From an uncultured Algibacter sp. (GTDB lineage: Bacteria > Bacteroidota > Bacteroidia > Flavobacteriales > Flavobacteriaceae): DNA of 64,000 nt. Under the pieces are notes generated by a model. The model searched no databases and had not been told where the DNA came from. It worked only from the letters and a program-made list of their open reading frames with translations. The position numbers and the translations under genes were made by a program. Shown here piece by piece: positions 17,041 to 25,603 of this stretch. The stretch's first letter is position 1. The number at the start of each line of letters is the position of its first letter. Location: contig NZ_CANMAU010000006.1 in assembly GCF_947495925.1 (NCBI RefSeq), forward strand, positions 191,001-255,000. Direction: 5' to 3'.

Positions 17041-17598
17041 ATGAATTTATTTATGCAAGATACTTCAAAACAATATGATGCCGTAATAGATACCTGTAAA
17101 AGTTTGTTTGAAAAGAAAATGAGCGATTATGGTAGTGCATGGAGAATATTAAGATTGCCATCACTTACAGATCAGATTTTTATTAAAGCGCAGCGTATTA
17201 GAAGTTTGCAACAAAATGATGTGAGAAAGGTAGACGAAGGTCAAGAAAGTGAGTTCATAGGGATTATTAACTATTGCATTATGGCCTTGATTCAGTTAGA
17301 AAAGGGCGTTGTTGAACAACCCGATATGTCTACTACAGAGGCGACTAAATTATATGTTGAAAAGGCTGCTGTAACCAAACAGCTTATGGAGGATAAAAAT
17401 CACGATTATGGTGAAGCTTGGCGCGATATGAGGGTAAGTAGTTTGACTGATTTAATTTTACAAAAATTACTACGGGTTAAGCAAATTGAAGACAATAAAG
17501 GGAAGACATTGGTAAGTGAAGGTATTGATGCCAATTATCAAGATATGATTAACTATGCTATTTTTGCTATGATTCATTTAAACAATGAGAAAGTATGA
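17041..17598 (+). CDS. DUF1599 protein with two tandem repeats
   Basis: The 185-residue protein is built of two related halves. Half one has KMSDYGSAWRILRLPSLTDQIFIKAQRIRSLQ (split here as KMSDYGSAWRILR and LPSLTDQIFIKAQR), half two has KNHDYGEAWRDMR and VSSLTDLILQKLLR. This is the DUF1599 layout known from Bacteroidota. No biochemical role is established as far as I know. A second ATG at 17053 (MQDTSKQYDAV) may be the true start. It overlaps the next gene by four bases (ATGA), so translation is coupled. Confidence 0.88.
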   Translation: MNLFMQDTSKQYDAVIDTCKSLFEKKMSDYGSAWRILRLPSLTDQIFIKAQRIRSLQQNDVRKVDEGQESEFIGIINYCIMALIQLEKGVVEQPDMSTTEATKLYVEKAAVTKQLMEDKNHDYGEAWRDMRVSSLTDLILQKLLRVKQIEDNKGKTLVSEGIDANYQDMINYAIFAMIHLNNEKV

Positions 17599-18905
17599 AA
17601 GCATTAGTCGCTTTATCCAGAATTTTTGTTGGGGTTTTGTTTATTATATCGGGGTTTATAAAACTAAATGACCCACTTGGGTTTTCTTATAAGCTTCAAG
17701 AGTACTTTAGTCCAGATGTTTTGAACATACCTTTTCTAGAGCCCTATGCATTAGGAATATCTGTTTTAGTGGTGGTTTTCGAAGTTGTATTGGGAGCGTT
17801 TCTACTTGTAGGGTATAAACCCAAATTTACAGTTTGGAGCTTGCTTTTAATGATTCTGTTCTTTACATTTTTAACTTTTTATTCGGCATATTTTGATAAA
17901 GTTAAAGATTGCGGATGCTTTGGAGATGCCTTAAAACTTACGCCTTGGGAAAGTTTTACGAAAGATGTTGTTTTACTTATTTTTATTTTAGTATTGTTTG
18001 TTGGATTAAAATACATTCAACCTGTATTTGGTAAATTACAGACAACTGTTTTAGCATTAATGAGTTTTATTGTGAGTTTATGGTTTGGTTTTCATGTGTT
18101 AGAACATTTGCCTTCAATAGATTTTAGAGCATACGCTATTGGTAAAAATATTCGAGAGGGTATGATTATTCCTGAGGATGCACCAAAACCTATTTTAAAA
18201 TATAGCTGGAAGTTTAACATTAAAGGTGAAGAAAAAATAATTGTTACTGATGGTTCTTATCCTTCGGTAGAAGGTGATTTTGTTTCAGTGGAAACTGAGG
18301 TACTTCAAGAAGGATATACGCCTTCGGTAGTCGATTTTTCTATAGAAACAGAAGATGAGGATCTAACCGAACAGTTTTTAAATGAAGAAAACCTGATTGT
18401 TATTATATCGTATAGTTTAGAAAAAATTGAAAGAGGAGGAGCACTCAAGTTGAAAGCATTGCAAGATGATGCCAGAAAAAACGGTTATAAAATTATTGGA
18501 TTAACAGCCTCTGGAAATGATACGAAGCAACGTATTAACGAGGCTTATAACGTGGATTTTAAATGGTATTTATGTGATGAGAAAGCTTTGAAAACTATAG
18601 TGCGATCAAACCCTGGTGTTTTAGAACTAGATAATGGGACTATAAAGCAAAAAGTTCATTGGAATGATATTGAGAGTTTGGAGTTGCCAATAGTTGAAAG
18701 AAAACCAAAATCTGAAGAAGTTGAAGATATTATTGCTTATTTCATTAATCATACACCTTCAACAAAAGAAGAGGTTGAAGCTTTAGATTCATCTAAAATA
18801 GAAAGTGTAAATGTTATTAAGGATTCAATTCAACTTAAAGAATTAAATGCTAAAAACAGTACATTTTACACGGGTCAAATTGAAGTCAAACTTAAAGAAG
18901 AATAA
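17595..18905 (+). CDS. BT_3928-type DoxX family membrane protein
   Basis: The N-terminal half (about 1-175) has four to five membrane helices of the DoxX type, with SRIFVGVLFIISGFIKL at the start and a conserved Cys pair in KDCGCFGDALKLTPWESF. The C-terminal half (about 190-436) is soluble and contains a thioredoxin-fold-like stretch (LNEENLIVIISYSLEK) without a CxxC. The architecture matches the BT_3928 family of Bacteroidota. The CGCFGD motif is typical of MauE/DoxX proteins linked to disulfide or redox work. It overlaps the DUF1599 gene by four bases. Confidence 0.85.
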   Translation: MKALVALSRIFVGVLFIISGFIKLNDPLGFSYKLQEYFSPDVLNIPFLEPYALGISVLVVVFEVVLGAFLLVGYKPKFTVWSLLLMILFFTFLTFYSAYFDKVKDCGCFGDALKLTPWESFTKDVVLLIFILVLFVGLKYIQPVFGKLQTTVLALMSFIVSLWFGFHVLEHLPSIDFRAYAIGKNIREGMIIPEDAPKPILKYSWKFNIKGEEKIIVTDGSYPSVEGDFVSVETEVLQEGYTPSVVDFSIETEDEDLTEQFLNEENLIVIISYSLEKIERGGALKLKALQDDARKNGYKIIGLTASGNDTKQRINEAYNVDFKWYLCDEKALKTIVRSNPGVLELDNGTIKQKVHWNDIESLELPIVERKPKSEEVEDIIAYFINHTPSTKEEVEALDSSKIESVNVIKDSIQLKELNAKNSTFYTGQIEVKLKEE

Positions 18906-18930
18906 TATTCAACTAACAAATAACTAACAA

Positions 18931-20007
18931 CTGATAAGTTACCTATTAAATAAAATTCTATATGCTATTCTAACTCTGTTTGGGGTAGTTACTGTTATTT
19001 TCTTTTTGTTCAATATTCTTCCTGGAGACCCTGCTCAAATGATGCTTGGTCAAAATGAAGATAGTGAGCAATTGGCTTTAGTAAAGCAGAAATATGGCTT
19101 TGATAAATCAATCGGTACACAGTATTTGTATTATTTAAATGATTTGTCTCCCGTTTCATTTCATTCCAACCAATCCACTGACTATACGTATTTGCGATCA
19201 GGGAAGTATAATGAAGCAAAGGTGGTTTCCCTAGGCAATACAACTATTGTATTAAAGTGGCCTTATTTAAGAGAGTCGTTTACAAAGCAAGGAAAAAAGG
19301 TAAGCCAAGTTTTATCTGAAACATTACCTAATACATTTGTATTGGCAGTATCTGCTATTTGTATTGCTATTGTTTTAGGCGTGTTTTTAGGCGTTGTTTC
19401 TGCCCTTTATAAAGATACCTGGTTAGATAAAACCATTATGGTTTTGAGTACATTTGGGATGAGTATTCCCTCGTTTTTTAGTGCTATTTTATTTGCCTGG
19501 TTTTTTGGATATATTTTACATGAGTACACACATTTGGAAATGACAGGAAGCTTATTTGAGTTAGACGATTTCGGTGAAGCGATACATATCAAATGGAAAA
19601 ACTTAATTTTACCTGCTATTGTATTAGGTATTCGCCCTCTAGCTGTGGTTATTCAGTTAATGAGAAATTCCTTGCTAGAAGTTTTTAATCAAGATTATAT
19701 AAGAACTGCGAGGGCGAAAGGTTTAAGTGAATTTCAAATCATTAAAAAGCATGCTATTAAAAATGCTTTGAATCCTGTAGTAACGGCTATTTCAGGTTGG
19801 TTTGCATCAATGTTAGCAGGAGCCGTTTTTGTAGAATATATTTTTGGCTGGAATGGACTAGGAAAAGAAATAGTAAATGCCTTAAACACCTTAGATTTGC
19901 CAGTAATAATGGGGTCGGTGTTAATTATTGCTTTGTTATTTATAATTATCAATGTTTTTGTAGATTTAATTTATGTATGGTTAGATCCAAAAGTTAAGTT
20001 AGAATAA
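18931..20007 (+). CDS. ABC transporter permease, DppB/OppB type, non-standard start
   Basis: The tracked ORF begins at an internal TTG (19006), which cuts the first membrane helix. The open frame runs back to a stop at 18925-18927 and encodes ISYLLNKILYAILTLFGVVT before FFLFNILPGDPAQM, which is the usual N terminus of this family. No ATG, GTG or TTG lies there, so the start must be CTG (18931), ATA (18934) or another rare codon. The rest is typical: long periplasmic loop, five further helices, and the EAA loop ARAKGLSEFQIIKKHAIKNAL. It would import peptides or similar with a partner permease and ATPase, neither of which is nearby. Confidence 0.82.
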   Translation: MISYLLNKILYAILTLFGVVTVIFFLFNILPGDPAQMMLGQNEDSEQLALVKQKYGFDKSIGTQYLYYLNDLSPVSFHSNQSTDYTYLRSGKYNEAKVVSLGNTTIVLKWPYLRESFTKQGKKVSQVLSETLPNTFVLAVSAICIAIVLGVFLGVVSALYKDTWLDKTIMVLSTFGMSIPSFFSAILFAWFFGYILHEYTHLEMTGSLFELDDFGEAIHIKWKNLILPAIVLGIRPLAVVIQLMRNSLLEVFNQDYIRTARAKGLSEFQIIKKHAIKNALNPVVTAISGWFASMLAGAVFVEYIFGWNGLGKEIVNALNTLDLPVIMGSVLIIALLFIIINVFVDLIYVWLDPKVKLE

Positions 20008-20071
20008 TATACTGCTTTTGTTAGTTTGGTTTAAAAATAGAGACTGTTTAACCTAATAAAGTGTTTTAAAA

Positions 20072-20560
20072 ATGAAAAAAACGAAATATTTATTGGTTCT
20101 ACTTATTGGGTTTTTGAGTTGTATTAAAGATGTACCTACTAAGTTTAATGAGGCTGCTTTAAACGATACATTTATTTCTTTAGATGGAGAATCTGTATTG
20201 TTTAAGGATATATTGGAAACCCATGAGGGAAAAATGATTGTAATCGATATATGGGCATCCTGGTGTGGCGATTGTATTAAAGGTATGCCAAAAGTAAAAG
20301 CATTACAAAAGGCCAATCCAGAAGCTGCTTATATATTTTTATCTTTAGATAGAGGTCAAGATGCTTGGAAACGTGGTATTAAAAAATATGATGTTCAAGG
20401 TGAACATTATTACTTGCCAAATGGAAAGGATAGCGCTTTTGGAAACTTTGTAAATATCGATTGGATACCCAGATATATGGTGGTCGATTCAAAAGGAAAC
20501 ATAAAATTATTTAAAGCTGTAGAAGCTGATAATAATCAGATAACCGAAGCTTTAGAATAA
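20072..20560 (+). CDS. TlpA-like thioredoxin-fold lipoprotein
   Basis: A lipoprotein signal ends GFLSC (Cys17). The mature part is a TlpA/ResA-type thioredoxin fold with the active site WASWCGDC (Cys65 and Cys68), a Pro in the conserved cis-Pro position (VDSKG follows IPRYMVV) and the usual central insert. It should reduce or exchange disulfides on the outer face of the inner membrane. CGDC rather than CxPC is a known variant. It stands between the permease and tpiA on the same strand; the neighbours are not functionally related in an obvious way. Confidence 0.88.
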   Translation: MKKTKYLLVLLIGFLSCIKDVPTKFNEAALNDTFISLDGESVLFKDILETHEGKMIVIDIWASWCGDCIKGMPKVKALQKANPEAAYIFLSLDRGQDAWKRGIKKYDVQGEHYYLPNGKDSAFGNFVNIDWIPRYMVVDSKGNIKLFKAVEADNNQITEALE

Positions 20561-20561
20561 T

Positions 20562-20569
20562 TATATTTG
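20562..20569 (+). promoter_or_regulatory. -7 element (TATATTTG) before tpiA
   Basis: A TAnnTTTG match starts two bases after the TlpA-like gene stop, about 70 bases before the tpiA start. No good TTG partner was found. Confidence 0.45.
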
Positions 20570-20640
20570 CGTCGTCTTAGTACAGAATAATATTAATAAT
20601 AAAATAAAACCCTTCTAGTTGTGAAGGTGAAGTAAGAATT

Positions 20641-21390
20641 ATGAGAAAACAAATTGTAGCAGGAAACTGGAAAATGAATAACGATGTAGCGCAAACAGAA
20701 GCGTTAATCGCAAGTTTAAAAGCTCAAAATAAAACAACTAATGCAGAGGTTATGATTGCGCCAACTGCTGTAAATTTATCTCAGGCTAGTAATAGCGTAA
20801 AAGGCTCAACTATTGAAGTAGTTGCTCAAAATATGCATTTTGCTGAAAGTGGTGCTTATACAGGTGAAATTAGTGCAGGAATGCTAAAAAGTATTGGTGT
20901 AAATACTGTAATATTAGGGCATAGTGAACGTCGTGAGTATTTTAATGAAACCGATGAGTTGTTGGCTAAAAAAGTAGATGCAGCTTTAGCTAATGGTATG
21001 CGCGTTATTTTTTGTTTTGGAGAAGAACTTGCTGATAGAAAAGCAGGAAATGAAGAAGCTGTTGTAGGGAGTCAAATTAAAAACGCATTATTTCATTTAG
21101 GTGCAGATGCGTTTCAAAATATCGTCTTAGCTTACGAACCTGTTTGGGCAATTGGAACAGGAGAAACAGCTAGTCCAGAGCAAGCGCAGGATATGCATGC
21201 CTTTATTAGAAAAACACTAGCAGATAAATACGGTAATGATGTTGCCAATAGTCTATCTATCCTTTATGGAGGTAGTGTGAAACCTGCTAACGCTGAGGAG
21301 ATTTTCTCTAAGCCAGATGTAGATGGCGGTTTAATTGGAGGGGCTTCACTTAAAGCAGAAGATTTCTTTGCAATTGTAAATGCTTTTTAA
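20641..21390 (+). CDS. tpiA: Triosephosphate isomerase
   Basis: TpiA interconverts dihydroxyacetone phosphate and glyceraldehyde 3-phosphate in glycolysis. Active-site residues are all present: Lys in GNWKMN (about 8-13), His in LGHSERRE (about 97), Glu in AYEPVWAIGTG (about 170), and the phosphate loop LYGGSVKP. Length 249 is normal. It has its own promoter element and ends in a strong terminator. Confidence 0.98.
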   Translation: MRKQIVAGNWKMNNDVAQTEALIASLKAQNKTTNAEVMIAPTAVNLSQASNSVKGSTIEVVAQNMHFAESGAYTGEISAGMLKSIGVNTVILGHSERREYFNETDELLAKKVDAALANGMRVIFCFGEELADRKAGNEEAVVGSQIKNALFHLGADAFQNIVLAYEPVWAIGTGETASPEQAQDMHAFIRKTLADKYGNDVANSLSILYGGSVKPANAEEIFSKPDVDGGLIGGASLKAEDFFAIVNAF

Positions 21391-21418
21391 ATAAAATAGA
21401 AGTATAAAATTCATGATT

Positions 21419-21456
21419 AAGACCTGTTGAACTTTTAAGTTTAACAGGTCTTTTTT
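21419..21456 (+). terminator. Terminator of tpiA
   Basis: The stem AAGACCTGTTGAAC / GTTTAACAGGTCTT with a TTTTAA loop and a T run. Confidence 0.92.
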
Positions 21457-21471
21457 GTTTCAAACATTTTT

Positions 21472-21520
21472 AAGGGTATTCCCTGATTTTTTACAAATCA
21501 AGGAATGCCCTTACTTTTTT
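21472..21520 (+). terminator. Second hairpin between tpiA and the surface operon
   Basis: AAGGGTATTCCCTGATTT pairs with AAATCAAGGAATGCCCTT, then T residues follow. It is either a backup terminator or a leader structure for the operon at 21575. Confidence 0.7.
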
Positions 21521-21574
21521 TTATAGACCTCAAAGTAACTTGCAATCAGTTATTAATCAAACAATTTTAGCCTT

Positions 21575-22957
21575 ATGAAAATTTTAAAACTTCTTTTTGT
21601 ATTTGCAATATCAATACTGTTAGTTGCTTGTAAAACAGAACCTTTAGAGGGTGATGACGAAGCGCCTTTAATAGAGATTATTAAACCAAATGATAACTCT
21701 ATTTTCTATACAAGTGATAGTGGTTTTTCGCCCAATTCTATAGAAATACATGCCAGAGCAACAGATAATAATGCGGTTGTTTTTGGAATTTTCACAATTA
21801 CCGATGCCGATGGTAACTTAGTAGATGCCGATGTAGAAAGTAACTTTAGTGAAAATAATACCATATTAGATTTAACAGCGAATTTTTCAATAGACACTCC
21901 TGGTTTCTATACAATTAAATTCCTTTTTAGAGATGCAAATGATAATAACGCATCTACTACAAGAACAATCCAATGTGTTGTGGGAGAGTCTGAAGAAGAA
22001 GAGGAAGAGGAAGAACTAGCTATAGTTTTTCAATTATTTTTCTCAGATAGGCAGTATGCAAGTATAAACAGATTAGATATTTATAATGATGGTACAAGCA
22101 AAGAAACCATATTATCAAAAGATGTAACCAAAGGAAAATCATTAATGGTCTATCCTGAGTTTAACGAATTGCTTGTTGGTTCTACAGAATCTGGTTTAGA
22201 TGCTAATATTACTTCTGTAAATCCTTCAGAGGGAGGACGTGAAATAATGAGTGTATCTACGTCAAATTACCTGTTTAGTGCACTAGCCAAAAACCAAACA
22301 GAACAAGAAATATATTATTTCTTAGAAGGTGCAGATTTAACTAAAGTAGGTAGGCATGGGCTTTATAAAATGAATGCAGATGGAACCAATAAAACCTTAT
22401 TGGCTCAAATAGAGAACGCGACCAGAGCAAATGCGATTAAGAAAATTTGGGTGCAGGAAACTGAAAATCCGCTATTAATCATGCATGATAGACATGCTCT
22501 ATATACCTACAATCCAGTTAGTAGTTCTAGCTTGCAAGGTAGTACCATTTTCACTACTGATGGTCATGAAATACATGATATAGCCGTAGATCTACCTAAT
22601 AAAACAATCTACATGATTCTTTCTTACAACCGGGGTAGCCAAAGATATTATACTGTAGGGACTAGTAATTTGGAAGGAACAGAAACAAATTTAAATGTTG
22701 TTGAAATAGCAGGGAATCACCCAACCACTTCAGATATCTTACCTCATAGAATGAAATTAGATCTAAAAAACCAAATGGTGTATTGGTTTGCGCAAAGTGA
22801 TGATTTGCAGAAATCTATTTTAAAACGTGCAAGTTTTAACGATACAAGTATTCAAACTGTTTGGGAAACAAATACTTGTATTTGTGTTGGAGAAGTGGAA
22901 GATATAAGAGTAGAAGATTATTACATAATTACAGAATCCATTATAGTAACCAATTAA
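21575..22957 (+). CDS. Surface lipoprotein with Ig-like and beta-propeller-like domains
   Basis: The signal ends LLVAC (Cys19). An Ig-like beta domain follows (about 25-135; PLIEIIKPNDNSIFYTSDSG, then FYTIKFLFRDANDNNASTTR). A run of acidic residues (EEEEEEEE, about 140-148) links it to a C-terminal domain (about 150-460) whose repeats resemble YWTD-like propeller blades: LYKMNADGTNKTLLAQ, IHDIAVDLPNKTIYMI, MKLDLKNQMVYWFAQ. It is probably displayed on the outer membrane and may bind a sugar or protein. It leads a five-gene operon; the next ATG is 14 bases away. Family name not known to me. Confidence 0.82.
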   Translation: MKILKLLFVFAISILLVACKTEPLEGDDEAPLIEIIKPNDNSIFYTSDSGFSPNSIEIHARATDNNAVVFGIFTITDADGNLVDADVESNFSENNTILDLTANFSIDTPGFYTIKFLFRDANDNNASTTRTIQCVVGESEEEEEEEELAIVFQLFFSDRQYASINRLDIYNDGTSKETILSKDVTKGKSLMVYPEFNELLVGSTESGLDANITSVNPSEGGREIMSVSTSNYLFSALAKNQTEQEIYYFLEGADLTKVGRHGLYKMNADGTNKTLLAQIENATRANAIKKIWVQETENPLLIMHDRHALYTYNPVSSSSLQGSTIFTTDGHEIHDIAVDLPNKTIYMILSYNRGSQRYYTVGTSNLEGTETNLNVVEIAGNHPTTSDILPHRMKLDLKNQMVYWFAQSDDLQKSILKRASFNDTSIQTVWETNTCICVGEVEDIRVEDYYIITESIIVTN

Positions 22958-22971
22958 AAACTAAAATAATC

Positions 22972-23622
22972 ATGAAAATATTAATCAGAATATCAGTGTT
23001 AATGTGCTTTATAACCACATTCACTTACGGGCAAAAAATAAAAGTAACAGGAGGTGTTAATTTTATGGATATTAACTATGCGGTTTCTAACCCAAATACG
23101 GAACCTCCAATGGATAATACACCATTACCAGATACTGATATAACCACCAAGATTTCGGTTTCAAAAGCATCTACCAGTTTAAACAGGGCATCGCTATCAT
23201 CTTTTAGTTATAGTGAGTCTTCTAATAAAACAGGTTTCTATATAGGATTGGCGTTAGCAGATATTAATTTATCAAACAAATTTGAGCTACAGCCAGAAAT
23301 AAGATTCGTTGGAGTGAAAGGTTTTAACCAAATACAGGTGCCTGTTTTAGTGTCGTATCATATTTCAGAACAGTTTAAAGCCCAAGCGGGACCCAGTTTA
23401 GGGTTTCTTTTAGATACGGGCGAAAGGGTGAAAACAACAAATTTTGCGATAGATTTTGGTTTGTCATATAATATTTCAGAAACAATTGCTGTAGGTGCTC
23501 GATATGATTGGGGACAAACCAATTTATTAAAAGGTGGAAATAGTGATAACTATTTAAAGATAAATAACATTCAGGTGGGGGTTTCATATCAGTTCGGAAA
23601 TGAAAAGGGTCATTCAAAATAA
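22972..23622 (+). CDS. Outer membrane beta-barrel protein (OmpW/PorT-like)
   Basis: The tracked ORF starts at 22861 inside the previous gene; the ATG at 22972 starts a clear signal peptide (MKILIRISVLMCFITTFTYGQ), so I use it. The mature 195 residues carry alternating hydrophobic strands and a terminal aromatic strand (NIQVGVSYQFG), as in PorT/OMP_b-brl families of Bacteroidota. It probably sits in the outer membrane as an eight-strand barrel. The next gene starts seven bases after its stop. Its role in the operon may be to anchor the surface proteins encoded beside it, which is an inference. Confidence 0.82.
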   Translation: MKILIRISVLMCFITTFTYGQKIKVTGGVNFMDINYAVSNPNTEPPMDNTPLPDTDITTKISVSKASTSLNRASLSSFSYSESSNKTGFYIGLALADINLSNKFELQPEIRFVGVKGFNQIQVPVLVSYHISEQFKAQAGPSLGFLLDTGERVKTTNFAIDFGLSYNISETIAVGARYDWGQTNLLKGGNSDNYLKINNIQVGVSYQFGNEKGHSK

Positions 23623-23629
23623 ACTAATT

Positions 23630-25597
23630 ATGAAAAGGTTTTATATTTTATGTCTACTGCTCTCAACAATGGGTTTTAGCCAGCAAGGAATTAATTACAA
23701 GGCTGTTATTCAAGATGGCGATCAAATTGTAGCTAATACTCCAGTAACCATATATTTCACAATTAAAGAAAACGGGACTATAGATATTTATAAAGAAACA
23801 CGCCTTATAACTACCAATAAAAATGGTATAGTTGTTACGAATATAGGTGAAGGTAGTCCAACTTTAGGTGTTTTTGAAACAATAGATTGGACCAAAGAAC
23901 AATTTCTAAATGTTGCCATAGATATTGGCAATGGTTTGGTAGATTTAGGAACAACCGCCTTTAAGCAGGTACCTTACGCGTTGCATGCTAAAACAGCCGA
24001 AACGTTTACTGGTACCATCACCAATATGGGAAATTTAGTAAAGGTTACAGAAAATGGTAATGAAGGGTATCGTTTAGCCGATGCGGTAATTGCTAATCAT
24101 GGTGATATTGGAGAAGAAGCCATAGACTTATCGTTTCAAAGTTCTGAATCTGAAACCAGAGGAGCTACCCAAGAAGGGGCCTTTGCATCTGGTTATAATA
24201 CAGAAGCCTCGGCCGAATATTCAGTTGCATTTGGTTATAACACCCAAGCAGCTGATACCTATGCAACCTCTTTTGGAGCCTACACCGAAGCTTTGGGTCA
24301 TAGCTCATCTGCCTTTGGTAGTAGTACAAAAGCTTCTGGTTATTATAGTACAGTATTTGGTAGAGAAACTATAGCAGCATCTTATAATCAAACCACTATA
24401 GGAAGCTATAATACGAATGTTTCTAGTTCATCTAAATCTTTTGTAGAAACAGACCCATTATTTGTCATTGGTAATGGTACTAATATTAATGATAGAAGTG
24501 ATGCACTTGTGATGTTAAAAAATGGGAATACAGAAATTAATGGGGTTTTAACGGTTGATGCAAATAATGATGATTCTGGATATACCTTACCTATAAGTAA
24601 AGGAGAAGCCGGGGAAGTATTGGTAATGAATACTAGTGATTCTGGAACACATTGGGAAGCTGCCAATAGCTTTGGTAGTTTAGAAAGCGTTCCCAGAGGT
24701 TTTGATTTCGGCTATCGTTTGTTGGGTAGAGACCCTGATAAATATGGTAACGTAGGGCAAAATGCATTAGACTTGAGTATTAGTAAGGGTACAGGAAATT
24801 ATGGTGCAACTGGCTATTATTCTGTAGCGATGGGGAGCACTACAAAAGCATCTGGTCGATACGCTATTGCTATGGGAGAAAGCACCATCGCATCTGGTTT
24901 AAATTCTATAGCTATTGGGAAAAATACACGTGCTACTGGAATAAGTACTCTTGCAATAGGTAGTAATACAATAGCTTCGGGTGATTATGCAGTTACTTTT
25001 AATAGCGGAACGCTGGCGTCAGGAAATCATTCAACAGCCATGGGGCAAGGAACAACGGCTATTGGAAATAGATCTATAGCCATGGGAAGCCTAACCACTT
25101 CAGAAAGTTTTGCACAAACCACAATTGGTCAATATAATACAAACTCTGGAGGGTCAATAACCTCATTTGTAGCTACAGATCCCTTATTTGTTATAGGTAA
25201 TGGAACAGGGTCCGCTAATGTCAGTGATGCCATGGTAGTACTTAAAAATGGAAATACTACCATTAACGGAGCCTTAGACGTAGAGGAAGTTCAAGGAAAA
25301 GACTCGGGCGATGCCGATATGAAAGCGTATATCTACGGTTTGATAACAAGTGTAGGCGAGGTTACTTCCGCTTCATCGGCTGGTTTTACCATCTCAAAAA
25401 CAGGAACAGGAGCTTACAGAGTCGTTTTTAATAATCCACCTTCTAATTATAGAGATTATATGGTGGTGTCCTCGCTTCATGGGGATATAGGTTTTATTAA
25501 AACGGTTAGAAATACAAGCTATATAGCTGTGAATACTTATAGTACATCTGGCTCGCTTTCAGACGAGTCTTTCAATTTTGTGGTCTTTAAAAAATAA
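23630..25597 (+). CDS. YadA-head repeat surface protein with duplicated module
   Basis: The start is the ATG at 23630, which gives a signal peptide ending GFSQQ. An N-terminal beta domain (about 18-130) precedes two YadA-like head modules made of 14-residue left-handed repeats (AxGxxSxAxGxxxxA): about 180-260 and 390-500. Each is followed by the same cap (FVETDPLFVIGNGTN... / FVATDPLFVIGNGTG..., then LKNGNTEINGVLTV / LKNGNTTINGALDV), so the module was duplicated. A C-terminal beta domain (about 570-655) ends the protein. There is no T9SS domain and no autotransporter barrel. It likely forms a trimeric stalk or fibre. Five-gene operon context as above. Confidence 0.87.
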   Translation: MKRFYILCLLLSTMGFSQQGINYKAVIQDGDQIVANTPVTIYFTIKENGTIDIYKETRLITTNKNGIVVTNIGEGSPTLGVFETIDWTKEQFLNVAIDIGNGLVDLGTTAFKQVPYALHAKTAETFTGTITNMGNLVKVTENGNEGYRLADAVIANHGDIGEEAIDLSFQSSESETRGATQEGAFASGYNTEASAEYSVAFGYNTQAADTYATSFGAYTEALGHSSSAFGSSTKASGYYSTVFGRETIAASYNQTTIGSYNTNVSSSSKSFVETDPLFVIGNGTNINDRSDALVMLKNGNTEINGVLTVDANNDDSGYTLPISKGEAGEVLVMNTSDSGTHWEAANSFGSLESVPRGFDFGYRLLGRDPDKYGNVGQNALDLSISKGTGNYGATGYYSVAMGSTTKASGRYAIAMGESTIASGLNSIAIGKNTRATGISTLAIGSNTIASGDYAVTFNSGTLASGNHSTAMGQGTTAIGNRSIAMGSLTTSESFAQTTIGQYNTNSGGSITSFVATDPLFVIGNGTGSANVSDAMVVLKNGNTTINGALDVEEVQGKDSGDADMKAYIYGLITSVGEVTSASSAGFTISKTGTGAYRVVFNNPPSNYRDYMVVSSLHGDIGFIKTVRNTSYIAVNTYSTSGSLSDESFNFVVFKK

Positions 25598-25603
25598 AAC
25601 ATT

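Noticed and set aside
19797-19997. 66-residue plus-strand ORF in another frame of the permease gene
   Set aside because: Shadow of the permease C-terminal helices.
23375-23617. 80-residue minus-strand ORF
   Set aside because: Inside the beta-barrel gene, which has a clear signal peptide and operon spacing.
24172-25130. Possible CRISPR or DNA satellite from regular repeats
   Set aside because: The repeats are degenerate 14-codon protein repeats (YadA head), not identical DNA units with spacers.
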